From: Acanthaster planci
Taxonomy: Eukaryota; Echinodermata; Asteroidea; Valvatida; Acanthasteridae
Assembly (NCBI RefSeq): GCF_001949145.1
Contig: NW_019091426.1
Span: 123,247-187,246 of the forward strand
Reading direction: 5' to 3'
DNA: 64,000 nucleotides
The notes beneath the pieces are model-generated. The model did no database searches, was not told the DNA's origin, and was given only the letters and a program-made list of their open reading frames with translations. This document shows positions 1 through 10,881 of the stretch, piece after piece (position 1 is the first letter of the stretch; each line of letters starts with the position of its first letter). A program made the translations under genes and the position numbers.

Positions 1-632
1 CCTTTTGGTTTTTTTTCATTTTTCCTGTACTTTTTCGTTAATAAATTATTTTTTGGTCTTTTTTTTTAAGTCAAATATTGGTGTCCGAGTCCTTATTAAT
101 TTAGTTTCCTGCAACTTTTCCTTCAAAGATCCTTGGTTTAGTTGGAGTTTTTGTTGTTTTGCTAATTCCTCATAGCGCGCCATTTTTCCCTGTTACATTG
201 GCATGAACAGATATTGATGCAAAGCAACTATTTCATTTCTTAAGTTCGGCGAAATTCAATTAACAGAGCACCAAAGTTTGAAATATGTTGCAAGAAAACA
301 CTGAGCAAACAATGCAAACAAAAACATAATATTTCTACGGATGTTAATTTTGCACTCAAAAACTGCATCTGAACCAATGCTGGTGTCAATTCCAATGGAG
401 AGCACACTGCCTCAAAATCTACTTTACATTTACATTTTGCTCCAATTTTGCATGGCCCTCAACCTCATTTTCAACTGAAAGTGCCACCTTTACAAGAGCA
501 TGTAAAGTGAGAACACTCTTGGCAGATTTTATTTCTAACAGATACTTAATTCAGCATCATATTTGTATGCCTGAAATGCACGTTGATACTGTGGAATACT
601 TGAAAGGGTTGAATTAATAATGAACTCCTCAC
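1..632. other. AT-rich flank downstream of the kringle gene's last recognised exon
   Basis: AT-rich sequence without a recognisable exon on either strand. If the upstream exon (633-788) is spliced, this is intron leading to exons beyond the left edge. If that exon instead reads through, an in-frame stop lies at 535-537 and the rest would be 3' UTR. I see no polyadenylation signal that decides between the two. Confidence 0.5.
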
Positions 633-3600
633 CCGTAGCATCAATGGGCATTCTATTGGTGGCTCCTGAGGAGTCCACTTCCAGAACGAGTACAAACACC
701 CAACGCTGCGTGCAGTAGTTCTCCCACTCGGTGAAGTTGCAGTAGGGTGCATAATTGGCATAGAAGTTGCTTGGAGCATCTCTTGTCACTAAAACGAGGT
801 AATTTGAATCCACAACTTGGGAGGGTGTGCGTTTGCTGTTTACACTGAATTGACACGCACTTTGCTATCCCATATCGTTTAGTTAAATTAAGACATGAAG
901 GAAATAACTTCACCTTCAAGTTGCACACAGGAGCTTGGAGAAATCACACGTTGGGAATTTGGTTAATGACAATTATGTTCCACAACATGTTCCGACAGTG
1001 GAATCAGAACCAAATGTTTCCAGGGCCAACTGTTTTTGGGAAAATAATAAATGGGGAAATATTTTTGTGTAACCTTTTGTGATCTTACGGAAGGCCAAGG
1101 CTACAGAGAAAAGCAAATGAAACTGACCAAAAAAAAGGGTCGATTCCCAGGCTAGTTTTTCTTGCGGGGAGGGGGGTAGGACCATGGATCTGCCCTGGTG
1201 TTTCTACCCCTATGTTCTGTGAATGATACAAGTAGGTATTCGACACTTGAACGAGGTCAACTACCAAGAGTGAAGACGTTAAAATGCTGAAGCATAAACA
1301 TTGACAAGTTTCGCTTTGCACAGCGAGTTAGTTAAATTATGCACACATTCTTGCAGACAGAAGCTTCTCTGTACGGTGTTAGAAACCTTCCTTTGCCGCC
1401 ATTTTTGCACCTCTACTTCCCCGTTAATCTTCCACAGTCAAACAGTTGGCAGGGGCTCAACTTCCAAGGAACCACAAGTTAATGACAGCATTTTTAATTT
1501 GCTCGACTTCACCCACGCCGACTTGTAAAGACGTACAGCATTGAGAAGTTTTTTTCTTTATTTTTAATTAAAAGTTTTACCTTTACCCAAACAAATGTTT
1601 GTAACACTGCACTCAGTGATTCAAAAGCTTACTCAAGTGGGACATGGAACCCATGACCTGTTTTACTCAGCAGACACCGTAACCACTCAATCACTGAGCC
1701 TGCCGGGGTCAGCAGGCCGGTCCGAGTCATACTGGAGACAGTTTTTAAAAAGTTTCCAAGAGATTTTGAATATTTAAAAATGTCAAATCTACTCCCTGCT
1801 GCAGCACTTTGAGTCAACTGGAAAGACATGGTCAAATGAAGAACCACTTTTATAAAACCATCCTTATTCTCATGTTCAAAGAATTTCCAGCTATTTTGCT
1901 TCAATGCTCGTATTTTCATGCAGTCCGGTTCATAATCAAATAAAAAATGGGAGAGAGAACTTTACCATTAGGTGTGCAGGACACCTGTGCCACTCCAACA
2001 TCACAGAAGCCAATGGGCATGCTGGGATTGAGTGTGTAGCACCAGGGCCGGGTGGCATTATCCAGACTTCGGCAGAAGTTGTGGTCGCCGATGCCGCGGT
2101 GGGCATAGTTCTCGGGGGTGAAGGAATGGGTGTGGGGCTCCTGAGCAGACCAGCGTTGGCAGGTCTCACCCGACTCTGTGACCGAAACTGTTCCCCGGTA
2201 GTCCTCTCCATTGGAGTCGGTGTAACACTCAGTGTGGGCTGGATGGAGATGAAAATTCAGTTACTCTGTGGCGTGAAAAACAAGGCTCTACAGATAGACA
2301 AACGTTCCTATCTAAGCACAGTGCTTATCCCTAACAATCCTCAATCCTTCATCTGTTGGAGGAATGAGGACTATTAGGGTTAAATGACTGCAATTTTAAT
2401 GTAAACTCAGCTAGAAACTGCAATTGGCAGATTTGCAAAGTTTGGAGGTGCAACATGGGGGCTTTTTAACTTTGTTCAATGAGCCCCAAACCAGCGTTTG
2501 TTAATTTATGACAAACAACCAAGCTTAGTGACACAGTCACTACTGTGAAATTAACCCAGCGTGTTTCTGTTTCGGGACCCAAACTAGTTTCCGACTTCAT
2601 TCTGCATGAGGGTTTAATTTTAAATTTGACATCATTTAACTGTAGCATCAATATGAGGGCAGCACTGAAAATTCCAAAAGACACGCAGATTACTAGCTAG
2701 GAAAAATACTTCAAATTTCGTCCAGACTTTCGAAAGTCGAGGGTTTCTTCATCAGATCAAGCAGGGGTATAGATCTGAAAACAGTCACAGGCCTAAAATA
2801 CTTATTTTGAAGCGACAGGAATTTTGCAATGGAGAAAATACACCAACTTCCAAACAAGCAGAACAAGATAAAAATGTCCTACTGTCACATCCAAGCAGCT
2901 CAATTCGCATGGCTATGCCATTGGACCACTCTTGGGGTAAGATGCGGATCCTCTGGGTCAAAATGGGATCGTCAAAGTAGTTTTTGACAATAGTCTCACT
3001 GTCATAGTTCCCAGCAAATACCTGTACACAAACAAGGTTTTTTTATTATACACCTGTAATGAGAAAGTATCAATGAAAACCCTGAACTAAGCAACTGTCT
3101 GGAGCCATCTCCAGGGACAGTGCTTAGATTTCAGAAAAGGGAGACCACCTTTTAATAAATGGAACAGCAAGCAGCCCTGGTACGTGTAGTCCTCCAGGAA
3201 AATTTAGGAATTTTAAATGCTCTAGTGTAAGTTGCCATTTCCAGGGACACAATCTGAAAATAGTATTATTGAAATTTCACTCCAAACCTCAAAGCTGCTT
3301 TCATTTTCCCTTCTTTTTTATCTACATTTAAAGCAACAAGACAGAACAAAAGGAAAGTTTCTTGCTTTGAACCAGTGCATGGTCAAGTCAATTTTAACAG
3401 GTGGGTTGGGCAAAGGATTTTTCCCTGTCTCCAAGTTGTTTTCCCAAGGCAAACACGAAAACTTGGGGAAGCACATTTGGAATACACATAGCTGTACCAT
3501 CTTCAAACAAAAATAAATCTGTACTCACGACTGGTACAGCATTCACGCCAGACTCATTGAAGACAGGAGACAAGCTGCCGGCAGCTTCAGCGCTGTGAGA

Positions 3601-6600
3601 GACGCTGTACTTTGTAACCCACATAACAGTGTCCTGGTAAATGTAACCTTGGGTGAGTACTCCTGACACCCATGTCTGCGTTAGTAGATCCACCTGTGTC
3701 AAGTCGAGAGGAATCCAAACCCAGTTATTTGAGGGACCATTCAGAAAACTTTTCCCTTTACATATTCATTTATGCTCAATCCCAAGTCGGTAAAAACATC
3801 AAGTACAGCACTGATGAAATGAGAAACATTGCTGGATCCAAGACTTCAGGAAAGAATGTTTTGCAAGGACCCCACTAATTCTTCCCCGATTGTGACTAAT
3901 TAGCCATAAGGAAACAAAGTGTCCCAAACTGTCAGAGAAAAAAATCGTGAGGTATTCACATTCAATACACTGAGTTTTTCAGACCAGTCTCGAGGGTTTA
4001 TAAACAGGGTGTCAAGTGGCCGATGTTTATGGAATTCTTTCCATACTTAAATACTACTTTAACAAAACTTGATTTCTCCAGTGACAGAATTTTGCCTTCA
4101 CAAAAATCTTAAAGATATGGATAATGATGTTACATGAAGTCTTCCAGGATATAAAAGTGTCATATTGTGGTTTCATTATCATGTAACTGAAAATGATCAC
4201 ACAAAAGCCACAAGTTCATCCCATATTGTAAAACCAGACATGCAAAGAAAGGTAAGAAGTTTACACTTGCCGACTTTCGGCTGTGAAAACCACGTTTTAA
4301 AATTCAATTCCAAATTCTTGCTAATCAATCTACCTGTATCCACTGATTGGCGTCAATAGTGCCGGCCAACCAGGCCCCAGCAGAGACAGCATCGATTGGT
4401 TGGGCATTCAGCCGAGCCTTGGGGGCACTGTACTCTGCACTGTTCAACCAGACAGATGAGGACGAAAGCTGGGAATCAGAGATGGTGCCATTTTCCACAC
4501 CAAGGGGAAGATGGCAACCTGGCCAAACGATGAAAACAAACACTTCAGTTCCAACCTCAATCTGTCCGATTTTTTTTACTTCAATTAATCAGTACCCAAC
4601 TTGATCTCCTGGCCCAAAAAGCAGACTTATTTTGGGTATTAAAAGAAGGCAAATGACAGAACTCTTACCCCTGGTGGGTATCATCTTGATGTGTCCAAGC
4701 TTGTTGCCAACAAGCAGATCAGCAGGGTCATACTCCAAACTGTTCACCCTGTAGACCGATATGAGGCTGCCGTTTGGGTGCGCTGTCAGGGTGCGAAAGG
4801 CAAGCTCCACTTCCGCTCGATCCCTTCACACAAGTCAAAGGAAAAAATTCTTGTAAAACTTGAGATTGACAGGATGGGACAGGGCTTCGGGCTCTGCAAA
4901 CTTTAATTTAAAAATCCTAAATATGTATTTGAAGAATTTGCATGACGCAATTTGAGATACACAATAGATACTTTGTGCAGGGTTGTTCAACCCAAACTCT
5001 CAAGGTCCTGGGTACTGAAGACGGTGTATTATGTGCTGCACTAGGCAAGTTCAGGTTAAATTTTAAGATTTTCTTATCTGTTCTGGGGATGGACAGTGTG
5101 TGCAAATGAAGGGGGATAAAAATGGAGCAACTTGACAATTCCTACTTCGATTGGGTGAACTTGTCCTTGTTCCAGAAATTTTGATGTTGAAAGCTCTCCG
5201 ATACCTTTTACCACATTACATTTCAATATCTTCTTGTTATCTCGGAGAAGGTTGCGGACCAAACAGAAGGACTGACATCATTACCCATCACCACACCGCA
5301 GACCCCATGTAGCTATGACTATGCAGGAAACTTACTCGTCAAATCCATACTCCTCGTCATCATTTAGATATACAGGCCTCACCAGGGCATACTCGAAGAT
5401 CGGCTTCAGTTGTTCTGTTGAACTTATCAAGAACCTGCAAGCCCCAGAATAGAAGCATTTTCAAACTGGAAGTGGACAACCATTGCTTGATCTGAATTTC
5501 AAAAACTTGTATCTTTAAAAAAACATCATGCATTTAAATCCAAACATTGGCAATCGGCAAATATTTCGCTCAATGCACTGACTTGTCTATTTTTTCCCCA
5601 ATTGTGTCCTTGTGCCCAAGTCATATCCTGTTGAGATATCAACAGATTTTTACATGTCTCTAAAGGTTAAAATTAAATAACAACTTAAATTAGTTATTAG
5701 CAATGAACAATATCTGCCCAATCATACTGCAGTTTTGGAAAAGTTAGCACCCATTTTCTGGACTTACCTCGCCAAAGCCACACGCAACAGACGCCAGTAC
5801 AAAACAGCATAACTCTGAACGTAGGCTGGGTCCGGGTTAGAACTGGAGCCCTGTGGTCTAACGTTGGTCATGAAGAGCGTGGTGTTGAACTGGATAGTCT
5901 CAGGTGTTACCTCTTTGTGCCAGACATTGGCACCATCACTGGTCTTGCACTCAAACATGGTGTCAATCACGCCTTTGCAGAGTCGGGTTTGGAACACAAA
6001 TTGGCATAGTTTATACTCAATGCCGAACCAGCAAGTTTGACCAAATAAAAATACGAGAATCAACTCAATTGAATCCAGTTAGATCTCAAAATATTAATTG
6101 TATGCATTTCTTGTGGTTCCAGTACACTACTCGAAAAAGTTAAGGACCACTTTTCATTTTGTGTATACTTTTAATGAGACTTTTACTGCTAAAAATGAGC
6201 ATTTGACGTTTTGAAACTTTTAACTTTTTTTCCAATGCGAAAACAAAATGAAAGAACTAGACCGCACTCATTGCTTGGAAAAATCTCAGTTAATAAAAAG
6301 GTGGTCCCTAACTTTTTTGAGAAGTGTATATTGCTACCGAGAAGTTTGGCCCAAGAGAATGCACATATGTACTAACAAAAAATATTCAGGGTCTCATCTT
6401 TAGCCATCAGTTTAGAAAGAATTAACTTTCCATTTTGCAAATGTACGCAATTAGAAAACTGAAATTACAGCAACATTTACAATAACGATGCGAATCAAAA
6501 TCATTCAATTTAGGAAAGGGGGGTTTGACTATTGACACCATGCTTTGGGATAAGTTGACTGGTAACTATCTCTCTTGGGCAGCAAAATACGTTCAGGTTT

Positions 6601-8863
6601 CTCTCAACACTCCTCACCATCAAACTGAAGATGGTCCTCCCTGACTCGTATGTCGCCCTTCTGCACAAATGTTCCATTGGTCTGGTAGGTGTTGAAGAGT
6701 GTTTTGTTCCCAGGGGGAGCAGGAGCATATGTATCCTTGTAGAAGCCAGTGACAGACTGGTGGGAAAAAAAGACTGGCTATAGCTGCTTTAATTGAACTG
6801 GATCAACATGTCGAGAAATGCATCTGGTAATTCTGAACCCCCCTCTTGTTCATATTGCTTCTGTGATGCCCCAAAAGGAAGTCAAACCGGAAAAGGCACG
6901 CAGGTACATTTTTCTGTTAACTGGGTTTGGTCATCCAATATCCAGATGATATCACAAGAAACAGGGGAGGAAGGACAGGATATCCCCCCAAAAACAAGGG
7001 CGTTGCCACCTCCGTTTCCCCAATTCTGCGTATAGGGTTGTTTGCTGGAAGACAGTAGCAGTGTATGCAAGGAAAGTGCTGGCAGACATGCACACATTGC
7101 ACACGAGCTTCAGGACTATGGATAACCAACACCAGAGCAGGGGGGTATTTACTGACCCAATATTTTGATTTTAAAAAAAGACCGGTCTAACAACAGTTCC
7201 ATATACGGACACCACTCGACACCCTTTGACACCCTCTGCCCAAAGCCTATGGGACTGGTCTGATAAAAGTGTTTAAGTAAAGGACTTTCTTCCCGCCTAA
7301 ATTGAACTTTTCTAGCCATGTTTTGCTTTCTGACAGCTAATAGGTCACTCTGAGGAATAATTACTGGTGTCCACGAACTCTTCCCTGTTCTCTGTACATT
7401 TCCCTTTTTCACAAGCACCATTTTCGCCCTTTACAAATTTAAGCCCTCCTTTTGCTGTGTAACAGTCACAGCCGGTCAAAAATTCCTTCTACTTCTCCCT
7501 CTAACAGTACAGACATATGTCATTTAACTGATTTTGAGTGATGGGACAACTTGGAGCAGATTGCATGGAGGGTTAATGTATGAACTTCACAAATTTTGCA
7601 GCCATAAATGGCGGCAATACATTTTGCTTTAAACAGCAGAGCAACAAAAAAGATGGTGCAACCCCTCCGAGGACAGTAGGCCCCTACTAAAATGAAAAAA
7701 TGTGAGAGGACCATCGGAGGGCTAATCTATCTCCAGCTCTTGTACTGAATTGTTGATACTCACATGATACGGCACTGAAGAAAAGACACTTGAGCAGGTC
7801 CCTGTATGCTCTGCAACCAGTTTCCCTCCATCAGTCTTCACGATGGGCCGCTGAGACTTGTTCTGCATGTGGTCAAAATCTTGGAAGTCGAGGATCCAGA
7901 CCTCGTCTTGGCCCTCCGTGTCCTCCAACACAATGTCCAAAGACACCTGACCTGTGTGCATACAATATCAAGGTTAAAATTCAAATTACACTGGCATTGC
8001 AAGCTTCAGTTTTCACAAATGTCGAACCGACTTATTTTGTGCAAAATATGTGGTTTTTTATTTAATGAAAACCGTGGTTATCTTCCATTTACAGGATTCC
8101 TTTATAAAAACACTTCAAATTCAAATTTAAGATGCATTAAATGCAGTAATCAACTTGAAATATCTAAAAAATTCCCAATGTTAATATAGACATTGTTACG
8201 ACAATTTTCATCTCAGGAAAACAGGATGTCACTGCAAGTTGACTTCAAACACCTACCTTATGAAAAAAATAAAAACAGGGAGAATGACAATGAAGCTTGT
8301 CCTGGACATCCACTTGTTTCTTCTGAATTTTGGTTAAATATTTGGAAAGACCATTGCATCCCGATGCCACTTTCCAAATGTTTTCTTAACGATGGTCAGT
8401 CATTGCGAAAAATGTTCAGAGAATTGAGAGAAATCCGAGACTGGAGAACATTTCCCTTTTGTTAGAAAATTACGGAGAAACTGTTGCATATTAGTTGTTT
8501 GTATACAGCCATGGATGTGGTGCTGGATACAAAAGTGTATTTTCTAATGGAATCTTTCCTCAGTTTAGTCTTATGTGTATGGGGCGTGGCGCATTATATC
8601 AGGATGTACCGAACGCTGTCTGAAATGTGTGCTACACCAACATGCTACAAGGGTGTGGATCGCTTAACTAGTTTCTGGGATGTAAACACAACTTACGCAA
8701 TTATATACCTACCATTAACAACTTCGAACTCTTCAACCCTTGCCTGTCCCATCTTTTCGAACAGGTCATCTCTTCCGTGGGTCCCAACATCACCGAATGC
8801 CGCCCGGGCGCCGGGCGTCGCCAGACCCAGCACCAATAAGCAGCACAAACCGGTCAGAAACAT
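633..8863 (-). CDS. Secreted discoidin (F5/8C) + kringle protein, eleven exons, 3' end uncertain
   Basis: Coding exons in order: 8863-8713, 7951-7764, 6756-6618, 5972-5768, 5434-5336, 4823-4669, 4518-4334, 3693-3529, 3021-2883, 2238-1966 and 788-633, all joined in phase at GT-AG sites. Most acceptors are good; those at 5972 and 4823 end in AAG and are weaker. The start at 8863 opens a signal peptide (MFLTGLCCLLVLGLATPGARA), chosen over an upstream in-frame ATG because it places the hydrophobic core at the N-terminus. Residues ~22-312 match no family I know and carry several N-X-S/T sites. Residues ~313-475 form an F5/8C domain, starting CHLPLGVENG and ending ELLGCD. Residues ~477-564 form a kringle with all six cysteines and the hallmarks HNFCR and PWCYT. 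F5/8C domains usually bind lipids, glycans or collagen and kringles bind proteins, so an extracellular adhesion or matrix role is inferred. The last exon could instead read through to a stop at 535. The family is not recognised. Confidence 0.8.
1631..1710 (-). repeat. tRNA-like sequence, probable SINE head or tRNA pseudogene
   Basis: On the minus strand the run GGCTCAGTGATTGAGTGG resembles a pol III A box, and about 35 bases later GGTTCCATGTCC resembles a degraded B box (consensus GGTTCGAATCC). The text between is like tRNA-derived SINEs. It lies in the intron after the kringle exon. It does not fold into an intact tRNA that I can see, so I call it a relic. Confidence 0.45.
6125..6326. mobile_element. 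Tc1/mariner-type MITE, 202 bp
   Basis: Terminal inverted repeats of about 30 bp bound the element: left starts CACTACTCGAAAAAGTTAAG and right (reverse complement) starts CACTTCTCAAAAAAGTTAGG. Both ends are flanked by TA (6123-6124 and 6327-6328), the target duplication of Tc1/mariner transposases. There is no room for a transposase. It lies in an intron of the kringle gene. Confidence 0.85.
7190..7395. mobile_element. ~200-bp MITE, uninterrupted member of the family found at 50.5-52.0 kb
   Basis: Starts near GTTCCATATACGGACACCA and ends near GGTGTCCACGAACTCTTCC, which are imperfect inverted repeats. The interior (ACTGGTCTGATAAAAGTG, AATTGAACTTTTCTAGCC, TTTTGCTTTCTGACAGC) aligns along its length to the two halves of the element at 50519-50674 and 51947-52000. 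It therefore shows that family without the inserted array. Exact ends and target duplication are unclear here. Confidence 0.75.
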
Positions 8864-10093
8864 TTCTCGGAGTCCAAGATGCAAGTTGAGTAGGCCTACC
8901 CTATAATTTTCACAAGCCAAAACAGGATGGGGCTGCCCTCGGCTTTTGATGCGAATCGGAGTTACGACAGAAAAATGAGAAGATACGAGTTGAAGGGAGG
9001 GAAATCAAGTCCCTAAAAACACGAGGTAGGAGAGACCATCTCGGCACGCAAGCTCGGCACAAGGACACCGGACTGAGACTCCCCACGTTACGCTGGGTCG
9101 AGTTGGAATTCGCGCAATAACTGTCGAAGCACGTGCTGTCGTTTATGTACCCCCGAGTCGGGCCTATTTTTTCTTGGAGGGGTGTTCTTAGTCCGATAAA
9201 AACGGTGCACAAATCAAAGTCAGTAGAAATAAAGATTAATTATCGACGAGGAAATTCATTCTGATTTATGCTACTTTTGTTGCACTAAACTTGCTAATAA
9301 TTTCACTTTTCAAAGTACTAATTTAATATGAATCTGACATTGACTCGATACAAGTAATTATATTTCCGGTAGCACCCTAACAAGAAATAGATACTGCTGA
9401 ATGGTACACATACAAATTCTAGCTCTGTTATTTCTGGAATTTACTCCTCTTTGGCTTTCAAGCTATTGTTCAAACCCTTAACCCTTAAAAAGTTGTAAAA
9501 ATGCATTGGTGTAACATCTACCTGATTAAAATGCAGCTATTTCCTGGGAAGCCTTCAAAATAACTGGGATAAAATGGGAGAGCTCTTATGAGGCCCCTCT
9601 TCATTAGGTGCCAGATTAATTATTTTCGACCTCAACCTAGTTTCATTCAGTGCATCCTTGTGCTGTTTACTGAATTCATTCTGATGTAAGAGTTCAGGTT
9701 TATTATGAGATTACTGGTACATTGTAAGCGACATGCAGCAGTCCCCCCTCCCCTGGCTTTTTGGGTTTGTCGGGGTGTGGTCACAGTCTCTGAGGTAGAA
9801 ATTTTAGTCGCACAGTCGTGATGTGGAACATCCTCCATGGGTGGGGGCACTCAGTAATACCCATTGGAGTTACGGGTGGCCGTCTAAATTTCGCTAAGGG
9901 GCATGGAATAGCCAGTGGGAACATTTGAAAGGTATCATTTCGCAAGGGGACCCCCATCATTTCAACTGACCCCGCCCCTCATGAGCACCCGCGAAGTTGG
10001 CTCCCGTTGATCCGTGTCTATTTGTCATTAGGACGTGTGTTTTGTACAGAGGCGAGGTTCGGCGTCTGGGAACCGCACCTCACTTAAACCACA
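8864..10093. promoter_or_regulatory. Divergent intergenic region between the kringle gene and RABIF
   Basis: 1.2 kb separates two head-to-head start codons, so it must hold both 5' UTRs and promoters, either separate or shared. The stretches nearest each gene (about 8860-9160 and 9960-10090) are richer in CpG than the AT-rich middle. I see no convincing TATA box. Promoter function is inferred from gene arrangement only. Confidence 0.4.
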
Positions 10094-10881
10094 ATGGCGG
10101 AGAACGGTGAAACTGTGGAGACAGAAAACACAGAAGATAACACCCAAGAAAACGTCGACGTCCCGGATGAGAAACCGGTCGAAGAGCCAGCCAAGGACGC
10201 AGATGAGACACCAAAGGAGGAACCTAATGCCGCAGAGTCCAAAGTGAAGGAACTGACGGATGAGAAGGGCATGAACATTAAGAATTTAGCGTGTGCACGG
10301 TGTCAGAGTATTGTTCTCCGTCCTGGGTTGGCAAATGCTACTCAGAAAGAGGTTCGTGAATTGGGGATCTGTTTCTTTGCTCCGGGAGCGAACCCCTCGA
10401 CTAGTTTTGATGTGGTTACTGGTGGGACTTCAGAAACGCTTCCAAGATTTACAAAGGATATAGTGCCCTAAAATATGAGTCCTTCCCCAGAAAAATAAAA
10501 ACATCAAACATGTCATATTGGCTTATTGCATTGTGAATACTAGGGCCTAGCCATGCTACCCCCTCCCCCGACAAATTCATTCATTTATGAATCGAATAGT
10601 TATGTGTCACAGCTGACTCTAGTTTATTCTCTTCTCCCCAGTTTTTCCTGCCACACATGAAAGTCAAGTCGGCCAATCAAGAGCCAAATGACGGGGAAAC
10701 ACTGCAGGACTTCTGGCTGGTAGAGGGCATGTATACATTTGAAAACGTCGGCTTCACAAACACCGTGCAAAACATCAAGTACCTGATATGTGCTGACTGC
10801 GAGGTCGGACCCATCGGCTGCCACGAACTGCAAAACAGGGACAATTTCTTTGTCGCAGTGGATCGTGTGATGTACACATGA
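10094..10881 (+). CDS. RABIF: RABIF / MSS4, Rab GTPase chaperone (guanine-nucleotide-releasing factor)
   Basis: Two exons, 10094-10351 and 10642-10881, joined in phase 0, give 165 residues. MSS4 binds nucleotide-free exocytic Rab GTPases such as Rab8 and Rab10 and acts as a holdase with weak exchange activity. The diagnostic core is present: first zinc knuckle CARC (Cys67, Cys70), then FFLPHMKVK, FWLVEGMYTFENVGF, and second knuckle CADCEVGPIG (Cys136, Cys139). Human MSS4 has 123 residues; the excess here is an N-terminal acidic, low-complexity tail of about 55 residues rich in Glu, Asp and Pro. The human Trp after GPIG is Cys146 here. The intron donor is an unusual GTTCGT, but the acceptor (CTTCTCCCCAG) and the join match the family exactly. 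The start is the first ATG of the open frame. Confidence 0.96.
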
